Below are positions 48,600 to 57,393 of a stretch of DNA of 64,000 bases, piece by piece; the first letter of the stretch is position 1; every line of letters starts with the position of its first letter. The notes beneath the pieces are model-generated. The model was not told the DNA's origin, ran no database searches, and was given only the letters and a program-made list of their open reading frames with translations. Where the stretch lies: the NCBI RefSeq assembly GCF_900323545.1, contig NZ_OOHN01000008.1, forward strand, positions 1,665,144-1,729,143, in the 5' to 3' direction. A program made the translations under genes and the position numbers. Source of the DNA: Actinomyces sp. Marseille-P3109. Its GTDB lineage: Bacteria > Actinomycetota > Actinomycetes > Actinomycetales > Actinomycetaceae.

Positions 48600-51149
48600 G
48601 TGAAAGGCCGACTGTTGGTTTCTCCTCTCTCCGATGCTCCCGACACACCGCGTCTGGCCGCTGCACGCCCCGAGGCCGTCGTGGTCGGATCCTCACCGGC
48701 TGAGTCCCACTACCGGTTCACGGTGCTGACCTCCCGACTCATCCGCATGGAGCACTCCCCCACGGATGTGTTCACCGACGCCGCCACCCAGCTGGTCGTG
48801 AGCCGGGACCTCGGTGAACCGCCGTCGTTCCGGGTGGTACGGGGCGAGGACCGCCTGGAGATCATCACCGAGCACCTGCACCTGACCCATGTCCCCTCGC
48901 TGGGCTTCTCCCCGTCCGGGCTCAGTGTCAGGCTGCGCTCGACGGCGCTTCACGCCCACGGCGGCACCTGGCACCACGGCGACGTCTGGGATCCGGACGA
49001 GACCTTCCTGACGAACCTGGGCGGCACCACCCGCACCCTCGATGAGGCCGACGGCGCCGTCGCCCTCAGTCCGGGGCTGTTGAGCCTGAGCGGCATCACC
49101 GCCCTGGACGACTCATCATCCCTGCTCCTCACCGAGGACGAGTGGGTCCGGCCGCGCGAGCCCGGCAACCGGGTCGGCGATGGGGCGCAGGACCTCTACG
49201 TCTTCGGCTACGGCCAGGACTACCGGGAGGCGCTGCGCGACTTCTTCGGCCTCACCGGCCCGAGCCCCTTGATCCCCCGGGCGCTGCTGGGCAACTGGTG
49301 GAGCCGCTACCACCCCTACAGCGCCCAGGAGTACCTGGCGCTCATGGACCGCTTCGCCGCCCACGAGCTGCCCTTCTCCGTGGCCGTCATCGACATGGAC
49401 TGGCACGTCACCGACATCGATCCGGCGATCGGCACGGGCTGGACCGGCTACTCCTGGAACCGGGACCTCTTCCCTGACCCTGCGGCCTTCCTGGCCGGTC
49501 TGCACGAGCGGGGCATGCTCACCACGCTCAACGTCCACCCGGCCCAGGGGGTGCGGCGCCACGAGGACGCCTACGAGGAGGTCTGTGCCGACCTGGGCCT
49601 GGACGCGGGCAGCGGGGAGGATGTGCCCTTCAATATCGCCGACCGGGGTTTCGCGGCCTCCTACCTCTCACGGCTCCACCACCGGCTGGAGGATGAGGGC
49701 GTGGACTTCTGGTGGCTGGACTGGCAGCAGGGCGGCTCCACGACGGTTCCCGGCCTGGACCCGTTGTGGATGCTCAACCATGTCCACTACCTCGACTCGG
49801 GCCGGGAGCGCCCGATGGCGACAGGTGGTGTGGAGCGGCGTCGGCCGGCGACGTTCTCGCGCTTCGCCGACGCCTCGAGCCACCGCACGCCGGTGGGATT
49901 CTCCGGGGACACGATCATCAGCTGGGACTCTCTGCGCTTCCAGCCGATGTTCACGGCCACGGCCGCCAACATCGGCTACTTCTGGTGGTCCAACGACATC
50001 GGCGGGCACATGCTGGGCCATAGCGACGACGCGATGGCGGCCCGCTGGTTCCAGCTGGGATGCTTCTCCCCCATCAACCGCCTGCACTCGTCGAACTCGG
50101 GCTTCACCTCCAAGGAGCCCTGGCGCTACTCGGGTGACGCGCGCACCACCATGGAGGCGCACCTGAGGCTGCGTCACCGGCTGGTGCCCTACCTGTACAC
50201 GTGGGCGAGGCGCTCGGTGAGCGAGGGCGTGGGGCCGGTGCGCCCGATCTACCACGACCACCCGCGGGAGATGGCCGCCTACCAGCACCGGAGCAGCTTC
50301 TGCTTCGGGGACCTGCTGGTGGTGCCCTTCACCTCGCCGTTGGACGAGACCACCGGCCTGGGACGGGAGTCTGCCTGGCTGCCCGACGGCGTCTGGTACG
50401 ACCTGCCCACGGGGCGCCGTTATGACGCCACCACCGGCGGGCACGGGCGGATGCTGAGCCTGTCGCGTCCCCTGGATCGCATCGGTGTGCTGGCCCGGGC
50501 CGGCTCGGTCATCCCGCTGACCGGGAACCTGACGGAAGCTGCCGGAGACAATCCGCACGAGCTGGAGATCGTCGTCGTGCCCGGCGGCTCGGGGGTCTTC
50601 ACCCTTGAGGAGGACGACGGCTCGGCCGAGCCGGGCCCGGACCGGGTCGCCCGCACCCGCCTGGCACTGACCTGGCCGGATGACGAGGGGGAGCACGGCG
50701 GGGACGCGGCGCTGCGTATCCGCTTGGAGGGGGCCGCCGACGTCGTTCCGGACTCACGGCAGGTGAGGGTGAGGCTTCTGGCCGGACGGGCCACGGGCGC
50801 CTGGCTGGGGTTGGGCGATCAGGCATGCCGACTCGTCGTCGAGGAGGTCGACGGCGACGGCTTCACCCTGGGGGCCGGGACGCTGGTGCACTTAGGCGAG
50901 CTGAGTCGCCAGGAGCTGGCCGACGGCGTCGAGCTGGTGCTGCGCGGTGCGCGGCAGGCACCGGCCGACTGGCACGACGAGGTCCACGCGATCCTGGATG
51001 CGGCCCGTGTGGCCTACGCGGCCAAGGACCAGGCCTGGGCCGCCGTGGAGCGGGGCATGAGCGGGACCGCGCTCCTGGGTGAGATGGAGTCGCTGGGCCT
51101 GCCAGAGGCGCTGCGCTCGGCCGTGGCCGAGGTGCTTCCCCACTCCTGA
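48600..51149 (+). CDS. GH31-family alpha-glucosidase/alpha-xylosidase
   Basis: About 849-aa enzyme with the GH31 layout: N-terminal beta-sandwich (about 20-220), barrel (about 230-580) and C-terminal beta domains, plus an extra helical end (about 780-849). The nucleophile is Asp374 in WWLDWQQG and the acid/base Asp437 in FSGDTIISW; GGHMLGHSD and WFQLGCFSPINRLHS follow as in the family. It probably releases glucose from alpha-linked oligosaccharides. The QQG in place of the common MNE after the nucleophile marks a distinct subgroup. The start is uncertain: GTG 48600 or TTG 48615 (AAAGG upstream of the latter). No signal peptide is seen. Confidence 0.87.
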   Translation: MKGRLLVSPLSDAPDTPRLAAARPEAVVVGSSPAESHYRFTVLTSRLIRMEHSPTDVFTDAATQLVVSRDLGEPPSFRVVRGEDRLEIITEHLHLTHVPSLGFSPSGLSVRLRSTALHAHGGTWHHGDVWDPDETFLTNLGGTTRTLDEADGAVALSPGLLSLSGITALDDSSSLLLTEDEWVRPREPGNRVGDGAQDLYVFGYGQDYREALRDFFGLTGPSPLIPRALLGNWWSRYHPYSAQEYLALMDRFAAHELPFSVAVIDMDWHVTDIDPAIGTGWTGYSWNRDLFPDPAAFLAGLHERGMLTTLNVHPAQGVRRHEDAYEEVCADLGLDAGSGEDVPFNIADRGFAASYLSRLHHRLEDEGVDFWWLDWQQGGSTTVPGLDPLWMLNHVHYLDSGRERPMATGGVERRRPATFSRFADASSHRTPVGFSGDTIISWDSLRFQPMFTATAANIGYFWWSNDIGGHMLGHSDDAMAARWFQLGCFSPINRLHSSNSGFTSKEPWRYSGDARTTMEAHLRLRHRLVPYLYTWARRSVSEGVGPVRPIYHDHPREMAAYQHRSSFCFGDLLVVPFTSPLDETTGLGRESAWLPDGVWYDLPTGRRYDATTGGHGRMLSLSRPLDRIGVLARAGSVIPLTGNLTEAAGDNPHELEIVVVPGGSGVFTLEEDDGSAEPGPDRVARTRLALTWPDDEGEHGGDAALRIRLEGAADVVPDSRQVRVRLLAGRATGAWLGLGDQACRLVVEEVDGDGFTLGAGTLVHLGELSRQELADGVELVLRGARQAPADWHDEVHAILDAARVAYAAKDQAWAAVERGMSGTALLGEMESLGLPEALRSAVAEVLPHS

Positions 51150-51214
51150 GCAGAACGCGAGGGCCGGCTCTGGCGAGTCGGCTCGAGCTGACCGGCAGTG
51201 CCACAGGCCGCGGC

Positions 51215-51220
51215 TAGGCT
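51215..51220 (+). promoter_or_regulatory. -10-like hexamer of the acetyltransferase gene (leaderless start)
   Basis: TAGGCT followed by 7 nt and the ATG at 51228; no Shine-Dalgarno sequence is present. Confidence 0.45.
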
Positions 51221-51227
51221 GTCGGTC

Positions 51228-51908
51228 ATGAGTGAGATTCCCTCTCCGCGCTTTCCCGAGGCCGAGCCCTACTTCGTCGGCGACGACCGCACCAACCGCG
51301 AGCGCATGCTCGCCGGTGACTGGTACGTCTCCGACGACCCGGACAGCGCCAGGATCGCGGCGCACGCCCGCAAGATGCTCTACCGCTTCGAGCGGGCCTT
51401 CGCCGAGGGTGAGGAGGACTGCTGGGATCTGCTGCGCTCGGCGATCCCGGGCCTGGGCGACAAGGTGCGCCTGCTACCGCCGGTGCGCGTGGACTACGGG
51501 GACAACATCACCGTGGGCGAGGGGACCTTCGCCAACTACGGGCTGGTGGCCCTGGACGTCGTGGAGATCCGTATCGGCTCCCACTGCCAGATCGGCCCGA
51601 ACGTCCAGCTGCTCACGCCGGTCCACCCCCTGGAGCCGACGCCGCGAGCCTGCTCCCTGGAGGCGGCCGACCCCATCACGATCGGCGACAACGTGTGGCT
51701 GGGTGGCGGGGTCATCGTCTGCCCCGGCGTGACCATCGGGGACAACTGCGTCATCGGCGCGGGCTCGGTGGTCACCAAGGACATTCCCGCCGGCAGCCTC
51801 GCGGTGGGTAACCCGGCCCGGGTCCTGCGCCAGCTGGACGACTCCACCTTCGGGCCCCGAGCTCGGTCGTCACGCTTGAGGACGACGCCGCGTCACACCC
51901 GAGACTAG
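51228..51908 (+). CDS. Maltose O-acetyltransferase-type hexapeptide transferase
   Basis: 226-aa acetyl-CoA-dependent sugar O-acetyltransferase of the LacA/Maa/NodL family. An N-terminal helical Maa domain (RMLAGDWYVSDDPD..., about 27-75) precedes a left-handed beta-helix of hexapeptide repeats (YGDNITVGEGTFANYG, IGSHCQIGPNVQ, IGDNVWLGGGVIVCPGVTIGDN) and the closing GAGSVVTKDIPAGSLAVGNPARV. The presumed catalytic His is in LLTPVHPLEP. A basic tail of about 25 residues follows. Its position after GH31 suggests acetylation of unused or excess glucose/maltose sugars. Confidence 0.9.
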   Translation: MSEIPSPRFPEAEPYFVGDDRTNRERMLAGDWYVSDDPDSARIAAHARKMLYRFERAFAEGEEDCWDLLRSAIPGLGDKVRLLPPVRVDYGDNITVGEGTFANYGLVALDVVEIRIGSHCQIGPNVQLLTPVHPLEPTPRACSLEAADPITIGDNVWLGGGVIVCPGVTIGDNCVIGAGSVVTKDIPAGSLAVGNPARVLRQLDDSTFGPRARSSRLRTTPRHTRD

Positions 51909-51967
51909 GGCGGTGCCGCAATCGGCCCCGAACACCAGTACCGTCACCTTTTCAGGGAGCCGCCACC

Positions 51968-52687
51968 ATGAATCCTGATGCCTTCTCCGACCTGGCCGCC
52001 GCCCGGTACTCCGTGCGGGACTTCCGACCGGATCCCGTACCGACTGAGATCGTCGAGGAGATCCTGGAGGATACCCGTCAGGCCCCGAGCTGGTCGAACA
52101 CTCGGCCCTTCATGCTGGCGCTGGCCACCGGGGAGCGGGCAGACCGGCTGCGCGCCGCCTACATCGCCGAGTTCGACGTGACCCTCCCGGTCCAGCACAA
52201 GAAGCGCGGCGCCATGGTCCGCCTGGCCCTGAGCGGTAAGGCACCCGACGGCGACTACCGGACCTGGGCGCCCCACCCTGCGGACCTGCTGCCCCACTCC
52301 CAGGCCGTCGGCAGTCAGCTGTACGCTCACATGGGCATCGCCCGGCAGGACCGCAAGGCCCGCGATGCGGCCGTCCGCCGCAACTGCGAGGCCTTCGGCG
52401 CACCGGTCATCGGTTTCGTCCTGGTCCACAAGGGCCTCATGCCCTTCGCCGCGCTCGACGCCGGAATCATGCTCCAGACCCTGTTCCTGTCGGCCAAGGC
52501 CCACGGTGTCGACTCCTGCCCCCTGGGAGTCCTGGCCACCTGGCGCCGCCCCTTCGACGCCGAGTTCGAGGCGCCGGCCGACTACCGTCTCATCACCGGC
52601 TTCGCCCTGGGCTACGCCTCCGACGCCCCGGTCAACGACTTCCGGGCCGAGCGGTGGGCCGTGCGCCTGGTGCCGACTCGCGGCTGA
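51968..52687 (+). CDS. Nitroreductase-family oxidoreductase
   Basis: 239-aa FMN-dependent reductase, paralogous to the gene at 45719-46366. The FMN motif reads ARYSVRDFRPDPVP, followed by QAPSWSNTRPFMLAL and a C-terminal ITGFALGYASDAPVNDFRAER. Segments such as GLMPFAALDAGIMLQTLFLSA fit the NfnB/RdxA-like clade. The ATG follows CAGGGAG. It lies 59 bp downstream of the acetyltransferase gene. Substrate unknown. Confidence 0.88.
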   Translation: MNPDAFSDLAAARYSVRDFRPDPVPTEIVEEILEDTRQAPSWSNTRPFMLALATGERADRLRAAYIAEFDVTLPVQHKKRGAMVRLALSGKAPDGDYRTWAPHPADLLPHSQAVGSQLYAHMGIARQDRKARDAAVRRNCEAFGAPVIGFVLVHKGLMPFAALDAGIMLQTLFLSAKAHGVDSCPLGVLATWRRPFDAEFEAPADYRLITGFALGYASDAPVNDFRAERWAVRLVPTRG

Positions 52688-52740
52688 TCCGGTCGCGGCC
52701 CGCTCGAACCGTCACCGTTTGTGGTGCTCGACGTCGCGGT

Positions 52741-52798
52741 CGTACCTTATGCCTCGCGTTCGAAGGGTAAAGGGTACGAACGCGCGCCCTAAGGTACG
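52741..52798. repeat. Imperfect 22-bp palindrome
   Basis: Arms 52741-52762 and 52777-52798 match at 19 of 22 positions, with a 14-nt spacer. It lies 53 bp after the nitroreductase stop. It could be a terminator or a REP-like element; it is different in sequence from the 158-bp repeat family. Confidence 0.6.
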
Positions 52799-52834
52799 AA
52801 CACAAGGCGTTCCATCCTACTTTCGCAACAGCCC

Positions 52835-53014
52835 CTAGGCCGGCTGCGTGCTGTGCATTGCGTCCCGAGCCGGACGGCGCCAGCAGGGCGGGACGATGAG
52901 TCCGCGCCGGCGGACCGCGACCAGCACGGCCAGCCCGACAGCGGTGCACAGCACGATCGCCACTGCGCCGAAGACTGTGGCGTGAGAGTTGCCCAAGTGC
53001 GCGGCACACCTCAT
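52835..53014 (-). CDS. Possible small single-TM protein or gene remnant (59 aa)
   Basis: 60-codon frame starting with ATG. The product has one clear hydrophobic segment (HATVFGAVAIVLCTAVGLA) followed by basic residues (VAVRRRGLIVPP). This looks like a real membrane anchor by composition, whereas the other frames here do not. No Shine-Dalgarno or family evidence is seen. It may be the C-terminal remnant of a larger membrane protein gene. Confidence 0.3.
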   Translation of the reverse strand: MRCAAHLGNSHATVFGAVAIVLCTAVGLAVLVAVRRRGLIVPPCWRRPARDAMHSTQPA

Positions 53015-53057
53015 GCACCGCGAGGAAGAGTACCTGCTGCTGCGAGAGCCTGGACCG

Positions 53058-55994
53058 TCAGATCTTGGCCACGGGGGCGTAGCGCAGAATGAGGCGCTTG
53101 GTGGCGGGGGCGCCGTCGATGACGAACTCGACGCGGGCGGTCAGGGAGCGTCCCTTGCCCTCCAGGCCGACGACGGTGCCCACCCCGTAGGAGTCGTGGC
53201 GCACCTGGTCGCCGGTCCTCAGCCCGGCCACGGCCGCGGGCAGGTCCTCCGAGGCGGCGGCTCCGCCGGCCGGTGACGCGGCGCTCTGCTTTCCGCGGGC
53301 CTCAAGGCGGACGGAGGCGCGCTTGGCGGCCCGGTCCTGGGGGGTCTCCACGCGCCCCAGCTTGCCCGAGCGCTTGGCGCCTCCCCCCACGGGCGGGGCG
53401 AAGTTATCGTCGTCGGAGTAGCCGCCGGAGTAGGAGTCCTGCCGGGAGCTTCCCGAGCGCCGCCCTCCCGAGCCGAAGCCGCCCTCGCCCCAGCTGCTCC
53501 CCCAGCCGGTGCCGCCGCCGCGCAGCGCCTCCATCGAGGAGGCCAGGCGCTTCCAGTCGATGGTCTCACCCGGGACGTCGTCGAGGAAGCGGGAGGCGGG
53601 CATGGCGTTGGCGGCGCCCCAGGCCGAGCGCACGGCGGCGCGGGTGAGGTAGAGGCGCTCGCGGGCGCGGGTGAGGGCCACGTAGGCCAGTCGGCGCTCC
53701 TCGGCGAGCTCGGTCTCCTCGGCCAGGGAGCGGGTGTGGGGGAAGGTGCCGTCCTCCATGCCGGTGACGAAGACGACCGGGAACTCCAGTCCCTTGGCGG
53801 TGTGGACGGTCATGAGGGTGATCTGCCCCTGCTCCTCGGCCTTGCGGGCCTCCTCGTCCTCCAGGTCGGCGCTGGGCGGGAGCTGGTCGGAGTCGGCCAC
53901 GAGCGAGACGCGTTCGAGGAAGTCGGCCAGGGTTCCGTCTGGGTTGGCGGCCTGGAAGTCGCTGGCCACCGAGTGGAGCTCGGCAAGGTTCTCCACGCGG
54001 GTGGCGTCCTGGGGGTCGTCACTGGCGCGCAGCTCGGCGAGATAGCCCGAGGCGTCCAGGGCGGAGTCGAGGAGGTCGGCGACGCCGTCGCCGGCGGTGA
54101 CCATGTGACGCAGGGTGGTGAGCAGCTCGTGGAAGCCGCGCACCTGGTTGCGGGCCCGGGTGGTCAGGCCCTCGACCTCGGGCGGCTCGCCGGCCTCGGC
54201 GGAGGACGGGTCCTGCCCGTCGGCTCCCTCGGTATCACCGGCCTCGTCGGCCTGGGCCTCGCGGAGGGCTCCGGCGGCGTCGGCGATCGCCTGTCCGAAG
54301 GAGACGGCGTAGCGGGCAGCGTGCTCGGCCAAGGCCCCCTCGGCCTTGTCCCCCAGGCCGCGCTTGGGGACGTTGAGGATGCGGCGCAGGTTGACGTCAT
54401 CGTCGGGGTTGTCGACGGCACGCAGATAGGCGATGGCGTCCTTGATCTCGCGGCGGTCGTAGAACCGGGTGCCGCCGATGACCTTGTAGGGCTGGCCGGC
54501 GCGCATGAAGGCCTCTTCGAGGGCGCGGGACTGGGCGTTGGTGCGATAGAAGACGGCGACATCGCGGGGGTGCACGCCGTGATCGTCGGCCAGGCGGTCG
54601 ACCTCCTGGCTGATCCAACGGGCCTCGTCGTGCTCGGAGTCGGCGACATAGCCGGTGATGGGGGCGCCGTCCCCGGCGGCGGTCCACAGGTTCTTCTCGC
54701 GCCGGCCGCTGTTGCGGGAGATGACGGCATTGGCGGCGGAGAGGATGTTCTGGGTGGAGCGGTAGTTCTGCTCCAGCAGGATGGTGCGCGCCGAGGGATA
54801 GTCCTCCTCGAACTCCTCGATGTTGCGGATAGTGGCGCCGCGGAAGGCGTAGATGGACTGGTCGGAGTCGCCGACGACGGTCAGCTCACCGACCGGCAGG
54901 GCCGAGTCCGCCCCGGAGGTGCCGGGCCCGCCGACGAGCTCGCGCACGAGGACGTACTGGGCGTGGTTGGTGTCCTGGTACTCGTCGACCAGGATGTGGC
55001 GGAAGCGGCGCCGGTACATCTCGGCGACGGCCGGGCGGTTCTGGAGCAGGGCGACGGTACGCATGATGATGTCGTCGAAGTCCAGGGCGTTGGCGGCGCT
55101 CAGACGCTCGGCGTAGGCGCGGTAGACCTCGGCCAGGTGGCGCTCGAGGGGGTTGGAGGTCACGACCCGCTCGGCGAACTGGGCCGGGGTGATGAGCTCG
55201 TTCTTCAGGTCGGAGATGCGGCGGGCGAAGGTCTTGGGGGTGAAGCGCTTGGGATCGATGCCCAGCTCGCGCACGATGAGAGTGATGAGGCGGGTGGAGT
55301 CGGCGGCGTCGTAGATGGAGAAGGTGGAGCGCAGGCCGGCTGCCTCGTGCTCGCGGCGCAGGATGCGCACGCAGGCCGAGTGGAAGGTGGAGACCCACAT
55401 GCGCTCGCCGGCGGGGCCCACCAGAGCGGTGACGCGCTCGCGCATCTCGGCGGCGGCCTTGTTGGTGAAGGTGATGGCCAGGATCTCGCCGGGGCGGGCG
55501 CGGCCGGTGGCGATGAGGTGGGCGATGCGGTGGGTCAGGACCCGGGTCTTGCCAGAGCCCGCGCCGGCGATGATGAGCAGCGGCGCGCCCGAGTGCGTGA
55601 CGGCGGCCTCCTGGGCGGGGTTGAGGCCGGAGAGCAGCTCGGCCGGGTCTGAGACCGTCACGCCCCAGGCGGGGCCGGGGACGTGGCCCGACGGCGCGGC
55701 GCCGCCGGCTCGGGCGCGGGCAGCGGCGGCGTTGGCCTGGGCGCGGGCGACGAGGGCCGAGACCTCGTCCTGGCGCTCCTCCCAGGTGGGGGCCGCGGCG
55801 GCCTCGTCCTCGGGCGGCGGGGCGTCCTCGGGGCCCCAGTCCTCCTCCGGCGCCTCGACGTCGGCCCAGGAGTCGTCGTCGAAGGAGCCTCCGGTGGGGA
55901 TGAGGGCGGGTAGCGCGGCCTCGGGCGGCGGCGTGGCCGCACCGCCGGAGCCGGGCATGGGCAGGGCACCGAAGAGGGAGTTCATCGCGTTCAT
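53058..55994 (-). CDS. UvrD/PcrA-type ATP-dependent DNA helicase
   Basis: 978-aa superfamily 1A helicase. All motifs are present: Q motif LNPAQEAAV, Walker A AGAGSGKT near residue 145, TFTNKAAAEM, Walker B VDEYQDTN, VGDSDQSIYAFRGA, LEQNYRST, VHTAKGLEFPVVFVTG and ALTRARERLYL. An acidic, Pro/Ala-rich extension of about 115 residues precedes the Q motif, and a Ser/Gly-rich linker leads to a Tudor-like C-terminal domain (VAGLRTGDQVRHDSYGVGTVVG...) typical of PcrA. It should act in nucleotide excision repair, replication restart or transcription-coupled repair. The longer length than PcrA of Bacillus comes from the two extensions. Confidence 0.93.
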   Translation of the reverse strand: MNAMNSLFGALPMPGSGGAATPPPEAALPALIPTGGSFDDDSWADVEAPEEDWGPEDAPPPEDEAAAAPTWEERQDEVSALVARAQANAAAARARAGGAAPSGHVPGPAWGVTVSDPAELLSGLNPAQEAAVTHSGAPLLIIAGAGSGKTRVLTHRIAHLIATGRARPGEILAITFTNKAAAEMRERVTALVGPAGERMWVSTFHSACVRILRREHEAAGLRSTFSIYDAADSTRLITLIVRELGIDPKRFTPKTFARRISDLKNELITPAQFAERVVTSNPLERHLAEVYRAYAERLSAANALDFDDIIMRTVALLQNRPAVAEMYRRRFRHILVDEYQDTNHAQYVLVRELVGGPGTSGADSALPVGELTVVGDSDQSIYAFRGATIRNIEEFEEDYPSARTILLEQNYRSTQNILSAANAVISRNSGRREKNLWTAAGDGAPITGYVADSEHDEARWISQEVDRLADDHGVHPRDVAVFYRTNAQSRALEEAFMRAGQPYKVIGGTRFYDRREIKDAIAYLRAVDNPDDDVNLRRILNVPKRGLGDKAEGALAEHAARYAVSFGQAIADAAGALREAQADEAGDTEGADGQDPSSAEAGEPPEVEGLTTRARNQVRGFHELLTTLRHMVTAGDGVADLLDSALDASGYLAELRASDDPQDATRVENLAELHSVASDFQAANPDGTLADFLERVSLVADSDQLPPSADLEDEEARKAEEQGQITLMTVHTAKGLEFPVVFVTGMEDGTFPHTRSLAEETELAEERRLAYVALTRARERLYLTRAAVRSAWGAANAMPASRFLDDVPGETIDWKRLASSMEALRGGGTGWGSSWGEGGFGSGGRRSGSSRQDSYSGGYSDDDNFAPPVGGGAKRSGKLGRVETPQDRAAKRASVRLEARGKQSAASPAGGAAASEDLPAAVAGLRTGDQVRHDSYGVGTVVGLEGKGRSLTARVEFVIDGAPATKRLILRYAPVAKI

Positions 55995-56058
55995 CGTGGG
56001 GCCAAGCCTAGGCCAGGGCACCGACGCGTTCCGTATTCTTCTCCACCCCAACCCGACA

Positions 56059-56095
56059 TTGACAGCACGCTGTCAATAATGACAGCATACTGTCG
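56059..56095. promoter_or_regulatory. Double palindromic operator upstream of DJ-1/MarR operon
   Basis: Two near-identical palindromes, TGACAGCACGCTGTCA (56060-56075) and TGACAGCATACTGTCG (56080-56095), are spaced 20 bp centre to centre, two helical turns. The first contains a TTGACA -35-like hexamer. Since a MarR regulator is encoded in the operon, the likely reading is autoregulation. Confidence 0.7.
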
Positions 56096-56127
56096 ATATA
56101 TGGCAGAGCAACCGACGAGGAGCCGAG

Positions 56128-56763
56128 ATGCAGACCATCGCCCTGTACACGACCGAGACCATGGCGGACTGGGAGTACGCCTATCTCACCACTCAGATCG
56201 CAGGCGCGGAGCGGCTCAAGCCCGGGCGTTTCCAGCTGCTGCTCGTGGGCGACGGCCTGGCGCCGGTGCGCACGCTCGGGAACCTGCCGCTGGCGCCGGA
56301 GGCCGACCTCGATGCCCTGGACGCGCTGGCCGCCACCGGCTCACTCGCGGCCCTGGTCATTCCGGGAGGGGACCACTACGCGGCAGGGCACGAGCGGCTC
56401 ATCGAGGTCGTCGACCGGCTCGTGGACGGCTCGGTTCCGGTGGCGGCGATCTGCGGCGCCACGCTCCTGCTGGCCCGCGGCGGCTTCCTGGACGAGCGCC
56501 GCCACACCTCGAATGCCGCCTCGTACCTGGAGGCCAGTGGATACCGCGGTGGTACGCGCTACGAGGAGGCCCCGGTGGTGACCGACCGGGGCGTCACCAC
56601 CGCCTCGGGCATCCACGCGATCCCCTTCACCGCGGAGATCATGCGGATCACCGGGCTTGTGCCCGATGCGATAGTCGAATCCTGGGAACAGGTCTTCCTG
56701 AACGGCCGGGAGAGGGACTACATGGCTCTGATGGAGGCGACCAGTGCCTGGCAGAACGCCTGA
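56128..56763 (+). CDS. DJ-1/PfpI-family protein
   Basis: 211-aa protein of the class I glutamine-amidotransferase-like DJ-1/PfpI superfamily. The nucleophile-elbow Cys is residue 109 in VAAICGATLLLARGG, and LVIPGGDHY precedes it as expected. Members act as proteases, chaperones, glyoxalase-like enzymes or stress proteins, and the specific activity cannot be read; the closest described type by feel is the stress-induced YdeA-like group. It is the first gene of an operon with a MarR regulator that starts inside its 3' end (20-bp overlap), controlled by the double palindrome upstream. Confidence 0.85.
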   Translation: MQTIALYTTETMADWEYAYLTTQIAGAERLKPGRFQLLLVGDGLAPVRTLGNLPLAPEADLDALDALAATGSLAALVIPGGDHYAAGHERLIEVVDRLVDGSVPVAAICGATLLLARGGFLDERRHTSNAASYLEASGYRGGTRYEEAPVVTDRGVTTASGIHAIPFTAEIMRITGLVPDAIVESWEQVFLNGRERDYMALMEATSAWQNA

Positions 56764-57217
56764 GGGGGACGCCCTCACTGCCCTGGTCCTTCCCGTCTTC
56801 GCGCTCAACGGGGAGCTCCTGGAGGCGGCTGCGGTGATCACGGCCCCACATGAGCTGACCCTGGCCCGGTGGCAGGTGCTGGGCGCCGTCCTGGAGGAAC
56901 CGCTGCCGGTTGCCGAGATCGCGCGTCGGGTGGGACTGACCCGGCAGAGTGTGCAACGGGTGGCCAATGACGTCGTCGCCCAGGGATGGGCGCACTGGCA
57001 GCCCAATCCCGGGCGGCGCGGTCAGAACCTGCTCGTCCTGACCGACAAGGGAAGGCGAGCGATCGCGGCACTGACTGCGGAGCAGCACGCCTGGGCCGAT
57101 GCCGTCGGCCAGGAGATCGGAGAGAGGGACCTGAAGACCCTGGCGACGCTGATCAGCCGGGTCACCGAGGCGTCACGCCGCTACCGGCAAGCCGCCGGAG
57201 AGGAGCCCTCGCCTTAA
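56744..57217 (+). CDS. MarR-family transcriptional regulator
   Basis: 157-aa winged-helix repressor. The DNA-binding region runs from TLARWQVLGAVLEE through the recognition helix VAEIARRVGLTRQSVQRVANDV to the wing LVLTDKGRRAI. No Cys is visible near the N terminus as in OhrR, so sensing is more likely by ligand. The start is GTG, inside the DJ-1 gene. It is the probable repressor of its own operon through the two TGACAG-type palindromes. Confidence 0.88.
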   Translation: MPGRTPEGDALTALVLPVFALNGELLEAAAVITAPHELTLARWQVLGAVLEEPLPVAEIARRVGLTRQSVQRVANDVVAQGWAHWQPNPGRRGQNLLVLTDKGRRAIAALTAEQHAWADAVGQEIGERDLKTLATLISRVTEASRRYRQAAGEEPSP

Positions 57218-57289
57218 GCAGACAGCCGCCCCCAGGCGCACCAGACACCGAGCGAGGACCTACGCCCCGCTGAGCCAGTTCCGGTCGGG

Positions 57290-57391
57290 GACGTACTTTC
57301 CGCATGAGGACAGCGTTCTATTGCAGACGACTGGTGCCAGAGTGCAGTCATCTTGGATGAAAGTACGTCCCCAGCACGAAACGCAGTCCCC
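57290..57391 (+). repeat. Palindromic interspersed repeat, copy 3 (partial, diverged)
   Basis: About 102 bp corresponding to the central part of the repeat at 38391 and 39422, with roughly a dozen differences. The outer GTACTTTC/GAAAGTAC arms are kept, whereas the inner 12-bp stem has accumulated mismatches. The orientation is the same as copies 1 and 2. It lacks the first 30 bp and the last 20 bp of the longer copies. Confidence 0.75.
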
Positions 57392-57393
57392 AC

